From: Parerythrobacter_A sp963761775
GTDB taxonomy: Bacteria > Pseudomonadota > Alphaproteobacteria > Sphingomonadales > Sphingomonadaceae
Assembly (NCBI GenBank): GCA_963761775.1
Contig: CAVXIF010000003.1
Span: 132,430 to 196,429, forward strand
DNA: 64,000 bases
Direction of reading: 5' to 3'
The notes under the pieces are model-generated. The model searched no databases and was not told where the DNA came from. It saw only the letters and a list, made by a program, of their open reading frames with translations. Position numbers and translations under genes: made by a program. Shown here piece after piece: positions 43,399 through 51,237 of the stretch; the stretch's first letter is position 1, and each line of letters opens with the position of its first letter.

Positions 43399-44007
43399 GT
43401 GAACATTCAGACGATTGCCGAATGGGTCGCGCCTGCCGCGACCATGATTGCAGCTGTGATGACCGCTGCCAATCTCGGCACGAAGATAACTGGTTGGGGT
43501 TTCGTCGTCTTTACCGTCGGCGCGACAGCCTGGACCGCGATCGGCTTTATCACGGGGCAGCAGGGTCTGATGCTGACGAACGGCTTTCTGTTCTTCGTCA
43601 ACCTGGTCGGCGTCTATCGCTGGCTCGGCAGGCAGGCGCGTTTCGAAGAAGGCAGCAAGGCCGCATCCCGCAAGAGTGCGAAGGACGATACGCCGCGCCT
43701 GTTCGCGGCGGGTACAACGCTGGGCGCGGAGGTGATCGGCGCAGAAGATGAAAAACTGGGTAGCGTCGTCGATGTGATGCTGGAAGCGGACAGCGGCCGT
43801 ATCAGCTATGTGGTCGTGACCGATGGCGGCACTGCCGGCGTGGACGAACAGCTTCGCTGTATTGCCAAGGACGACGTTGTGTTCGGCGATGGACGTGTAG
43901 TCTATGCAGGGTCGTCATCGGACTTCGCGCGGCTCGCGGTGATTGAGCGCGACAACTGGCCCGTACCCAAGCGCGAAAATGGGACGCGGCCGCATGCGTC
44001 CGTTTAA
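43399..44007 (+). CDS. PRC-barrel membrane protein
   Basis: A 202-residue protein with two or three N-terminal membrane helices (TMIAAVMTAANLG, GWGFVVFTVGATAWTAIGFI, LMLTNGFLFFVNLVGVYRWLG) and a C-terminal PRC-barrel domain (AAGTTLGAEVIGAEDEKLGSVVDVMLEADSGRISYVVVTDGG) ending in the RLAVIERDNWPVP tail typical of stress-associated PRC proteins. Start is a GTG at 43399; an out-of-frame ATG at 43388 opens only a five-codon frame ending in the same bases. Faces the SDR gene. Likely envelope-stress related by homology of style. Confidence 0.78.
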   Translation: MNIQTIAEWVAPAATMIAAVMTAANLGTKITGWGFVVFTVGATAWTAIGFITGQQGLMLTNGFLFFVNLVGVYRWLGRQARFEEGSKAASRKSAKDDTPRLFAAGTTLGAEVIGAEDEKLGSVVDVMLEADSGRISYVVVTDGGTAGVDEQLRCIAKDDVVFGDGRVVYAGSSSDFARLAVIERDNWPVPKRENGTRPHASV

Positions 44008-44010
44008 ATA

Positions 44011-44799
44011 CTATCGTGGTTTTGCGATCTGGCGGTGCATCGCCGCCAGCAGCGGTTCCGGCAGCAGTTCGGAGAACACGGACTGCACCTTGTTCATGAA
44101 ATTGCCACCTACCACGCCCGCTTCGCCCGCCATCATGGCGCGATAGCCATCTTGTGCCACGTCGGCGGGATCGTCCTTCAAATCCGTGCGCCCGACGCCC
44201 GTATCTTCCATGTCGGCACGTTCGAAGAACGCGGTGTCGGTCAGGCCGGGCATCAGGCAGGTCACCGTCACGCCGCTGTCCTTCAGCTCGTCGCGCAATG
44301 CAAAACCGAAATTGTCGATGAACGCCTTGGATGCGTTGTACACGATATTGTAGGGTCCGGGAATATCGTCGACGATGGAACCGGTGATCAAGATGCGCCC
44401 TTCGCCCGCATCGCGCATCTTGCTGCCGACGGCATGAACCAACGCGGCTGTTCCGGTCACGTTGACGTCGATGACGGATTTGTGCGCATCGAATGGTTGA
44501 TCGAGGAATTTGCCGCCGATTCCGATACCGGCATTGGCCATCAACAGGCCCACCGGGCGCGAACCGATCTTGGCGATCAGTTCATCGACACCGTACGCCG
44601 TGCCGAGATCGCATTCGATACTTTCGACCGTGACAGTCTCCGACTGCAATTCGTCGCGCACATTGTGAATGGCCGGTTCGTCTGCGGCGACAATCACGTC
44701 GTTCCCGTGCTGCGCGGCCAGCTTCGCCAACTCCTTGCCGATGCCGGACGATGCGCCGGTTACAACGGCAAGCCGGTTGCGCGCTGCGTCACCGCTCAT
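44011..44799 (-). CDS. Short-chain dehydrogenase/reductase (stress-operon type)
   Basis: A 262-residue classical SDR: TGASSGIGKELAKLAAQHGNDVIVAADEPA (TGxxxGIG; the Asp/Glu after strand two indicates NAD), NAGIGIGG, GRILITGSIVDDIPGPYNIVYNASKAFIDNFGFAL with Ser and Tyr-x3-Lys, and LMPGLTDTAFF. Length and motifs match the SDR type that accompanies zinc alcohol dehydrogenases. The ATG overlaps the dehydrogenase gene's stop by four bases. Third gene of the operon SRPBCC-dehydrogenase-SDR. Confidence 0.9.
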   Translation of the reverse strand: MSGDAARNRLAVVTGASSGIGKELAKLAAQHGNDVIVAADEPAIHNVRDELQSETVTVESIECDLGTAYGVDELIAKIGSRPVGLLMANAGIGIGGKFLDQPFDAHKSVIDVNVTGTAALVHAVGSKMRDAGEGRILITGSIVDDIPGPYNIVYNASKAFIDNFGFALRDELKDSGVTVTCLMPGLTDTAFFERADMEDTGVGRTDLKDDPADVAQDGYRAMMAGEAGVVGGNFMNKVQSVFSELLPEPLLAAMHRQIAKPR

Positions 44800-45971
44800 G
44801 CCCCCGGCCTCAGCACGACCTTTGTCCAGTCGTTCTGGTTATTCTTGAACTGGTCGTAGCCGCGCGGTGCTTCCTCCAGCGGGAGCCGGTGGCTGATCAG
44901 CCAGGTGGTGTCGATTTCGCCTTCCTGGATACGCTCCAGCAGGGGCTTCAAATATTTCTGCACGTGAGTCTGGCCGGTGCGCACCGTCAGCCCCTTTTCC
45001 ATCAGCGCACCTAGCGGGAACTTATCCGTCATGCCGCCATACACGCCAGGCATGGACAGACGCCCACCCTTGCGAACGGACAGCAATGCCTGCTTCATCG
45101 CCGATGCGCGGTCAGCACCCACGCCGATCTTTTGTTTCGCAACGTCGATGATGTTGTCGATCGCGAACCCGTGCGCTTCCATGCCAACCGCATCGATGAC
45201 CGCATCGGGGCCGATACCGCCGGTCATTTCCTTCAGCGCCATGCGGATGTCGGTTTCTTCGAAGTTCAGCGTTTCTGCACCGATCTGTCGCGCCAGTTCC
45301 AGTCGTTTTGGATGATGATCGATAGCAATGACGCGCGCTGCACCCATGATCTTGGCCGATTGCGCGGCGAACAGGCCCACCGGACCACAGCCCCACACGG
45401 CGACTGTATCATCAGGCTCGATTTCTGCGTTCTCCGCAGCCATCCATCCGGTCGGCAAGATGTCGGAAAGAAACAGAACCTGTTCGTCGTCCATGCCATC
45501 GGGAATGACGATCGGGCCGACATCGCTGAACGGCACGCGCACATACTCGCATTGTCCGCCGGAATAGCCGCCCGTCATGTGCGAATAGCCGAAGATACCG
45601 CCCATCGCCTTGCCATACAGCTTTTCCGACATGTCCTGCTTATCGGCGGGATTGGAATTGTCGCACGCGGAGAATTGCTGCTTGCCGCAGAAGAAGCACG
45701 AACCGCAACTGATCGTAAAGGGCACGACGACGCGCTGTCCCTTTTCCAGCGAACTGCCGGGACCGGTCTCCACCACTTCGCCCATGAACTCGTGGCCGAG
45801 GACGTCTCCGGGCAGGCATCCGGGGATCACACCGTCATAGAGATGCAGATCGCTGCCGCAGATCGCGGTGGATGTGACTTTAATAATAGCATCGCGCGGA
45901 TTGACGATTTCGGGATCGGGAACGGTATCCACGCGCACGTCGTGCGTACCGTGCCAAGTGAGAGCGCGCAT
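44796..45971 (-). CDS. Zinc-dependent alcohol dehydrogenase, glutathione-independent formaldehyde-dehydrogenase type
   Basis: A 391-residue medium-chain dehydrogenase. Catalytic zinc ligands: Cys in AICGSDLHLYDG, His-Glu in GHEFMGEV; structural zinc: CGSCFFCGKQQFSACDN with four cysteines. The long PADKQDMSEKLYGKAMGGIFGYSHMTGGYSGGQCEYVRVP insert is the hallmark of the formaldehyde dismutase/dehydrogenase group. The Rossmann motif is GCGPVGLFAAQSA. It acts on small aldehydes or alcohols with tightly used NAD. Four bases separate it from the SRPBCC gene. Confidence 0.9.
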   Translation of the reverse strand: MRALTWHGTHDVRVDTVPDPEIVNPRDAIIKVTSTAICGSDLHLYDGVIPGCLPGDVLGHEFMGEVVETGPGSSLEKGQRVVVPFTISCGSCFFCGKQQFSACDNSNPADKQDMSEKLYGKAMGGIFGYSHMTGGYSGGQCEYVRVPFSDVGPIVIPDGMDDEQVLFLSDILPTGWMAAENAEIEPDDTVAVWGCGPVGLFAAQSAKIMGAARVIAIDHHPKRLELARQIGAETLNFEETDIRMALKEMTGGIGPDAVIDAVGMEAHGFAIDNIIDVAKQKIGVGADRASAMKQALLSVRKGGRLSMPGVYGGMTDKFPLGALMEKGLTVRTGQTHVQKYLKPLLERIQEGEIDTTWLISHRLPLEEAPRGYDQFKNNQNDWTKVVLRPGA

Positions 45972-45974
45972 GTC

Positions 45975-46586
45975 CTATTCCTTGTCTTGGTTGGTGCTGT
46001 CAGACGTGGCGATCTCGCCCGTTTCGATCAGCATCTTCAGCCGCTTCAGATCGTGCCGGGCTTGCAATTTGGGATCGAGCCCAGTGAGCCTGGCAAGCAT
46101 GCCGCCCGTGCTGGTTCGAGCCGGGAGGTAATCGTTCGTCAGCGAAACGTAGCTGCCGCGATCGCCGGGTGCCGCTTCGAAGGACAACGTTCCACGCATA
46201 CCGGGGCTCGCATCGTCTACGCCTTGCCAGCGTATGACGTCGTCTTCGCGATCGATGGAAAACGTCGTGGCGATGCTATCGGTATCGAAAGGCGTATTCT
46301 CGAAAGTCCAGGTCGCCATCGCGGCACCTGCCCGTTCGACCGAACGGACATTGGACATGAACGAAGCAAGGTTCGCCGGATCCTCGCAGAACGTCATGAC
46401 GGCATTTACCGGTTTGCCGATCAAAATTGTTTTCTGATCCTCAAAATCCGCATTGTCCGCCTCGCCATCGCGACCTTGCGTCTTGTCGACGAAGGCGCGC
46501 TTCGCGGCGAATGCGCTGCCGATCGCTGCGACCGCGGCCAGCCCTGCGACGATGGCGACATTTCGTGTCGTCCTGCGATGTTTCAA
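45975..46586 (-). CDS. SRPBCC (polyketide cyclase/dehydrase-fold) membrane-anchored protein
   Basis: A 203-residue protein: one N-terminal membrane helix (NVAIVAGLAAVAAIGSAFAAKRAF) then a START-like domain (TILIGKPVNAVMTFCEDPANLASFMSNVRSVER, DDVIRWQGVDDASPGMRGTLSFEAAPGDRGSYVSLTNDYLPA, and LKRLKMLIETGEI). The TTG at 46586 is taken as start because AGAAGGG lies seven bases before it; the open frame continues to 46763 but without signals. Leads the operon with the dehydrogenase and SDR. Lipid-like ligand binding at the membrane is the usual guess for this group. Confidence 0.8.
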   Translation of the reverse strand: MKHRRTTRNVAIVAGLAAVAAIGSAFAAKRAFVDKTQGRDGEADNADFEDQKTILIGKPVNAVMTFCEDPANLASFMSNVRSVERAGAAMATWTFENTPFDTDSIATTFSIDREDDVIRWQGVDDASPGMRGTLSFEAAPGDRGSYVSLTNDYLPARTSTGGMLARLTGLDPKLQARHDLKRLKMLIETGEIATSDSTNQDKE

Positions 46587-46818
46587 CTGCCAACCCTTCT
46601 TCAAAAACTGCGAACAGCGAACGCCGGGTGCGATCGAACGCCACGCATGACTCAACAAGAGAGCGTAGCGCCATCCGTTCCGTGGATTTAACAAACTTAA
46701 GAACCGCATTCTTACCGCTCCTGCGCTTGCACGAATAGTCCGCAGCTGCAAGCGGTCCGGCACCGGCGGTCGATGCGTACCGACCGCGCAACGGTCATGT
46801 GGATGCTAGCCAAAGTCA

Positions 46819-47553
46819 TTGGCATCGCGGCGACTGGCTGACCTACCGATCCCGTCTGGCCCAACACGGCATGCAGGCAGGAGCAGAACAATCCTTATCG
46901 ACGCCGTCTATGATTTTCTGTGCCCCTGGTGCTTCGTGGGCAAGCGACATCTCGATCTCGCGATCCGGCAGGAAGCGGAAGGCAGCATTCGCGTGCGCTG
47001 GCACCAGTTCATGCTGTATCCGGAGTTCGACCGTGCCGGGCACGACTTCCTCGCCTTTTTCCGCAGCAAGTACGGCGAAGCGCTTCAGGTGCCGATGTGG
47101 GACGCGATACGGGCCGTGGCGAAACCCGTCGGCATTGATTTCGCATTCGAACGCATGACGCGTGGCCCGGCCAGTCTCGACGGGCATCGCCTCGTTCGCT
47201 GGGCCGAACGCCAACGCGACGGCATAGCGCCCGCTTTAATCGAGGACCTGGCGAGCAGCTTCTTCGAACAAGCCGAGGTCATCGACATGGCATTTCTCGT
47301 TTCGCTCGCAGAGCGGCACGGGTTCGACGGCGCGGCGGCCGCACAATACCTGGCAAGCGACGCCGACATGCGCGAACCGTTCGCGGAAACCGAAGCATGG
47401 CGCGCGAATGGCGTCTCCGGTATGCCGCATTTCATCCTGCGCTTCGCCGATGGCAATACCGAGATCGTTCGCAAGACATCGATCGCAGTGTTCGCAGACG
47501 CCTTTCGGCGGGACCGTGAACTGGCCCGACAGATCGCGGAAACGGCGGCATGA
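46819..47553 (+). CDS. DsbA-family (FrnE-like) oxidoreductase
   Basis: A thioredoxin-fold protein with the active site CPWC in DAVYDFLCPWCFVGKRHLDLAI, an all-alpha insert (PASLDGHRLVRWAERQRDG, DLASSFFEQAEVIDMAFLVSLAERHGFDGAAAAQYLASD) and the cis-proline region NGVSGMPHFILRFADGN. This is the FrnE/2-hydroxychromene-carboxylate-isomerase superfamily. The open frame begins at ATG 46819, but the family start should lie just before ILIDAVYDF (about 46890), where AGGAGC is followed by ATC, not ATG. So the true start may be a rare codon. It sits just ahead of the aryl-CoA hydroxylase gene. Confidence 0.8.
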   Translation: MASRRLADLPIPSGPTRHAGRSRTILIDAVYDFLCPWCFVGKRHLDLAIRQEAEGSIRVRWHQFMLYPEFDRAGHDFLAFFRSKYGEALQVPMWDAIRAVAKPVGIDFAFERMTRGPASLDGHRLVRWAERQRDGIAPALIEDLASSFFEQAEVIDMAFLVSLAERHGFDGAAAAQYLASDADMREPFAETEAWRANGVSGMPHFILRFADGNTEIVRKTSIAVFADAFRRDRELARQIAETAA

Positions 47554-47584
47554 TGCAGCAGGTAGATCAGCGAGACTTGGTTAT

Positions 47585-49906
47585 ATGAAAATAGCATGCC
47601 TGGGTGGCGGACCGGCGGGTCTGTATTTCGCAATCGCCATGAAACTGCGCGATGCGGCCCACGAGATCCACGTGTTCGAGCGCAACAAGGCAGGCGATAC
47701 GTTCGGCTGGGGCGTCGTGTTCTCCGATCAGACATTGTCGAACCTGACCGAGACCGATCCGGTAAGCGCGAAGACCATTTCCGACAGCTTCGCCCACTGG
47801 GATAATATCGAGGTCACAGTCGAGGATCGCAGCATCGTGTCTTCAGGCCACGGGTTTATCGGCATCGGTCGCAAGCACTTGTTGCAGATACTGCAGGCGC
47901 GCGCGCGCGAACTGGGGGTCGTGCTGCATTTCGAAACCGAATGCAGCCCCGATATGGACCAATACGCCGCGTTCGATCTCATCGTGGCGGCCGACGGCGT
48001 CAACAGCCCGGTTCGCACGGCCTATGCCGACCGTTTCGAGCCGCAGATCGAGGTCAGGCGTAACAAGTTCATTTGGCTCGGCACAAAGCGGCTGTTCGAT
48101 GCCTTCGCCTTCATTTTCGAGCCCACGGAGCAGGGCTGGATATGGGCACATGCATACCGGTTCAGCGGCGATACCTCGACATTTATCGTAGAATGCAGCC
48201 CTGAAACCTGGGCCGGGCTGGGGTTCGACCGCATGACGCAGGCCGAAGCGATCGCTGCGTGCGAGAAGATCTTCGAACGGCACCTTGCCGGCAACCCGCT
48301 TATCACGAACGCTGCGCATTTGCGTGGTTCGGAGGCGTGGATCAATTTCCGTCGCATCGTCTGCCGGCGCTGGTCGTTCGACAATGTCGTGCTGCTTGGC
48401 GATGCGGCGCATACCGCGCATTTCTCCATCGGTTCGGGAACCAAGCTTGCGCTGGAAGACGCGATCAAGCTGGCCGCCGTGCTCGACCGGCCAGGACTGG
48501 ACAGCAAGGCGGAACTGGCGGCGGCTCTCGAAGAGTATCAGGAGGAACGCCATACAGCCGTGCTGCGCATCCAGAACGCTGCGCGCAATTCGACCGAATG
48601 GTTCGAGACGGTCGAACGCTACATGCATTTCAAGCCGCGCCAGTTCGCCTATTCGCTCTTGACCCGCAGCCAGAGGATCAGTCACGAAAACCTCCGGTTG
48701 CGCGATGGTCCTTGGTTGGCAGATGTCGAAAAGGATTATTGGCGCGACGCGACCGCTATCGTTGGCGAAAACGGTACGGGCAATCACAGTCAGCCAATCT
48801 TCGCCCCGTATCGCATCAAGTCGCTGACCCTGCCGAACCGGATCGCGATGGCACCGATGCTGACCTACATGGCCGATCGAAGCGGCATGACCACGCCGTT
48901 CCATCTGACCCATTATACGGCGCGTGCGCTTGGTGGAACCGGGCTGATAATGACCGAGATGCTGGCAACGGATGCCGCAGGCCGCGCGACCCGGGCATGT
49001 CCCGGTCTTTATAACGACGATCAAGTTCGGGGGTGGCGGGAGATAAACGCGTTCATCCACGCCCAGACCGCTGCGAAAACGTGCGCGCAAATAGGCCATG
49101 CCGGCGCCCGTGCCGCGTGCAAGATACCTGACGAGGGGGCCGGATACGACGATCCGCTGGACGATCCTTGGCCGATTGTCTCCGCGTCCGATCGCCCCTG
49201 GCGCGAAGACGGCATCGTACCGACCGCGGTTGACGAAGCGGAGATCGAGAACGTCGTGAACGGGTTCGCACAAGCGGCCCGCCGCGCCCATGCCGCCGGG
49301 TTCGACATGGTGGAAGTGCAAGCGGGCCACGGGTTCCTGCTGTCCAGTTTCATTACGCCGATCATGAACCATCGGACCGATGCGTTCGGTGGAGATCTGG
49401 CCGCGCGCATGACCGTGCCGCTCCGCGTCGTTGCCGCGATGAAAAGCGTCTGGCCCGCCGACAAGCCCATCGCAGTGCGCATTTCGGCCACCGATTGGGC
49501 CGGAGAGCGTGGCATTCTGCCTCGCGATGCGGTTGAGATCGCGCGCATGTTAAAGGAAGCGGGCGTGGATATGATCGACGTATCTGCAGGCGAAACCGAT
49601 CCGAGCGCGCGCCCCGTTTACGGTCGCATGTTCCAGACCCCCTTCGCGGACCGCATCCGCAACGAATTGCACATGCCCGTCATCGCGGTCGGAAATATCG
49701 AGGATGCGGATCAGGCCAATTCCGTGCTTGCCGCTGGTCGCGCCGATCTGGTGGCGGTGGGCAGGCCGCATCTCAGCAATCCGATGTTGACGATGCACGC
49801 CGCAGCACAGGCAGGCTATACCGGCCAGTTCGTTCCTCCGGCCTATCGCACCGGCCATGACCAGATGTCACGCGCCGCGCGCAAGGCCCGGATGGCAAGC
49901 GCCTGA
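47585..49906 (+). CDS. Bifunctional aryl-CoA hydroxylase/Old Yellow Enzyme fusion (salicylyl-CoA 5-hydroxylase-type; 2-aminobenzoyl-CoA monooxygenase/reductase-like)
   Basis: A 773-residue fusion. Residues 1-395 are a group A flavin monooxygenase: GGGPAGLY (7-14), the FAD/NAD motif VAADGVNSPVRT (135-146) and LGDAAHTAHF (271-280). Residues 404-773 are an Old Yellow Enzyme barrel (FAPYRIKSLTLPNRIAMAPMLTYMADRSG, QIGHAGARA, AVRISATDW, VIAVGNIEDADQA, LVAVGRPHL). The OYE carbonyl-binding pair, normally HxxH/N, reads Gln579-x-x-His582. Architecture equals 2-aminobenzoyl-CoA monooxygenase/reductase and annotated salicylyl-CoA 5-hydroxylases. With the thioesterase and gentisate dioxygenase next door, 5-hydroxylation of salicylyl-CoA to gentisyl-CoA is favoured; anthraniloyl-CoA is the alternative. 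Confidence 0.9.
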   Translation: MKIACLGGGPAGLYFAIAMKLRDAAHEIHVFERNKAGDTFGWGVVFSDQTLSNLTETDPVSAKTISDSFAHWDNIEVTVEDRSIVSSGHGFIGIGRKHLLQILQARARELGVVLHFETECSPDMDQYAAFDLIVAADGVNSPVRTAYADRFEPQIEVRRNKFIWLGTKRLFDAFAFIFEPTEQGWIWAHAYRFSGDTSTFIVECSPETWAGLGFDRMTQAEAIAACEKIFERHLAGNPLITNAAHLRGSEAWINFRRIVCRRWSFDNVVLLGDAAHTAHFSIGSGTKLALEDAIKLAAVLDRPGLDSKAELAAALEEYQEERHTAVLRIQNAARNSTEWFETVERYMHFKPRQFAYSLLTRSQRISHENLRLRDGPWLADVEKDYWRDATAIVGENGTGNHSQPIFAPYRIKSLTLPNRIAMAPMLTYMADRSGMTTPFHLTHYTARALGGTGLIMTEMLATDAAGRATRACPGLYNDDQVRGWREINAFIHAQTAAKTCAQIGHAGARAACKIPDEGAGYDDPLDDPWPIVSASDRPWREDGIVPTAVDEAEIENVVNGFAQAARRAHAAGFDMVEVQAGHGFLLSSFITPIMNHRTDAFGGDLAARMTVPLRVVAAMKSVWPADKPIAVRISATDWAGERGILPRDAVEIARMLKEAGVDMIDVSAGETDPSARPVYGRMFQTPFADRIRNELHMPVIAVGNIEDADQANSVLAAGRADLVAVGRPHLSNPMLTMHAAAQAGYTGQFVPPAYRTGHDQMSRAARKARMASA

Positions 49907-49959
49907 CCCTTCGGAGAACGCCGATCCATATCCATCATACCATCATACGGTTCGCGCAT

Positions 49960-50352
49960 GTGGATGCTGCGGGAATTGTTTTCTATCCGCGCTATTTCGA
50001 ACTGCTGAACGCCGCGGTCGAGGACTGGTTCGCCGACGGTCTGGGGCGCAGTTTTCGCGATCTGCACCTGGTAGACCGGATCGGAACGCCGACGGTGAAG
50101 CTCGACGCCGAGTTCGTATCGCCCGGAATGCTTGGCGATCCCCTCGATATCGAACTTTCGCCGGTGAAAGTCGGCAACAGCAGTTGCACCGTCTCGTTCG
50201 GTATGGCCTGCGAACAGGCCGTTCGGCTGCGCGGCACGGTCGTGCTCGTCTGCATGGACTTGGACCTGAAGAAAGCGAGACCGTGGCCGCAGGACATCGC
50301 GGCCGCCATGCGCAGCGGTGTGCGGTCAGACAGCGACGACGGGATGGCGTAG
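49960..50352 (+). CDS. Hotdog acyl-CoA thioesterase (4-hydroxybenzoyl-CoA thioesterase type), gentisyl-CoA candidate
   Basis: A hotdog domain of the 4HBT type: VDAAGIVFYPRYFELLNAAVEDWF carries the catalytic Asp (DAAGIVFYPRYF) typical of Pseudomonas-type 4-hydroxybenzoyl-CoA thioesterases, followed by DRIGTPTVKLDAEFVSPGMLGDPLDIELSP and GTVVLVCMDLDLKKARPWP. The GTG at 49960 gives 130 residues, but the family's first strand (IHIHHTIIRFAHV) is encoded in frame just upstream, from about 49918, with GGAG but no normal start codon. It overlaps the convergent hydrolase gene by 27 bases. Likely frees gentisate from gentisyl-CoA. Confidence 0.82.
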   Translation: MDAAGIVFYPRYFELLNAAVEDWFADGLGRSFRDLHLVDRIGTPTVKLDAEFVSPGMLGDPLDIELSPVKVGNSSCTVSFGMACEQAVRLRGTVVLVCMDLDLKKARPWPQDIAAAMRSGVRSDSDDGMA

Positions 50353-51237
50353 GCGTCCGATGGTCTCGACTTCGGCTTCGACCACGTCGCCGGGCCACAG
50401 AAACTCCTGCGGAGTGCGACCGGCACCGACCCCGGCAGGGGTTCCGCTGGCGATGATATCGCCCGGTTCCAGCGTCATGCCCTGGCTGATGTCGGCGATG
50501 AGCTCGTCCACCTTGAACAACATGTAGGCGGTGTTGCTGCGCTGCTTCTCCTCGCCGTTCACGGTAAGCCACAGATCGAGCGTCTGCGGATCGGCAATCT
50601 CGTCGGTAGTTACGATGCACGGGCCCATCGGGGCATATGTGTCCTGACCCTTCGAATAGATCCATTGCCCGGCCCGGCGGCAATCGCGCGCGCTCATGTC
50701 GAGGATGACGCTGTAGCCGAATACGTGCCGTAAGGCGTCTTCGCGCTCAACCCGCTTCGCACGCGTGCCGATGATGACAGCCAGCTCGACCTCCCAGTCG
50801 AGCTGCTGCGTTATTGCCGCGTTGTGTTCGATCGCTGCGCCCGGTCCGATGACGCAGCTCGGTGGTTTGGAGAAAATCACCGGCTCGCGTGGCAGGTCGG
50901 GCGAAGTGTCGAGCGAAGCGGCGGATTCTGCCACGTGTTCGGTATAGTTAAGACCGATTCCGAAAATATTTGTGCGCGGGCGCGGGATCGGGGCAAGCAG
51001 GCGCACGCCGCGAAGGGGCAGGGCGGTGCCTGCCGGATACGCACCCTTCGCCGCGACCAGCAGTGCATCGGCCACCCGCACGGCATCGGGACCGAGATCG
51101 ATGAATTCGAGCATGGTGTTTGGAAGGTCCACGCCCTCCTGCCTTCCCAACGCATTCAGATCGACCACCATGTCATCCATGATGGCGCCCAGGCGTGACG
51201 CGTTGCCGACGTGCGATGTGTAGGTGACCAGCTTCAT
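50326..51237 (-). CDS. Fumarylacetoacetate-hydrolase-family enzyme (maleyl-/fumarylpyruvate hydrolase candidate)
   Basis: A 303-residue FAH-family hydrolase: NIFGIGLNYTEHVAESA, PVIFSKPPSCVIGPGAAIEHN, the metal motif WEVELAVIIGTRAKRVEREDAL (Glu-x-Glu), FGYSVILDMSARDCRR, IYSKGQDTYAPMGP and ISQGMTLEPGDIIASGTPAGVG. The residues for a divalent-metal C-C or C-O hydrolase are present. Its ATG overlaps the stop of the gentisate dioxygenase, so it likely acts on that enzyme's product: maleylpyruvate directly, or fumarylpyruvate after isomerisation. No glutathione-dependent maleylpyruvate isomerase is seen in the window. N-terminal extension of ~50 residues relative to short fumarylpyruvate hydrolases. 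Confidence 0.87.
   Translation of the reverse strand: MKLVTYTSHVGNASRLGAIMDDMVVDLNALGRQEGVDLPNTMLEFIDLGPDAVRVADALLVAAKGAYPAGTALPLRGVRLLAPIPRPRTNIFGIGLNYTEHVAESAASLDTSPDLPREPVIFSKPPSCVIGPGAAIEHNAAITQQLDWEVELAVIIGTRAKRVEREDALRHVFGYSVILDMSARDCRRAGQWIYSKGQDTYAPMGPCIVTTDEIADPQTLDLWLTVNGEEKQRSNTAYMLFKVDELIADISQGMTLEPGDIIASGTPAGVGAGRTPQEFLWPGDVVEAEVETIGRLRHPVVAV

Noticed and set aside
45132..46691. Plus-strand 519-codon open frame opposite the zinc dehydrogenase and SRPBCC genes
   Set aside because: No family signal; the minus strand has complete zinc-ligand and Rossmann motifs.
46675..46710. GGAAC on the minus strand before the SRPBCC operon as an EcfG -35 element
   Set aside because: No CGTT-like -10 at 16 or 17 bases; the nearest GTT is about 21 bases away.
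46819..47553. Reading the DsbA-family protein as 2-hydroxychromene-2-carboxylate isomerase of a naphthalene pathway
   Set aside because: The redox motif CPWC is present and no other naphthalene-pathway gene is seen; the FrnE-like assignment is safer.
47843..49372. Minus-strand 509-codon open frame opposite the hydroxylase/OYE fusion
   Set aside because: Composition of a shadow frame; the plus-strand protein has two complete domains.
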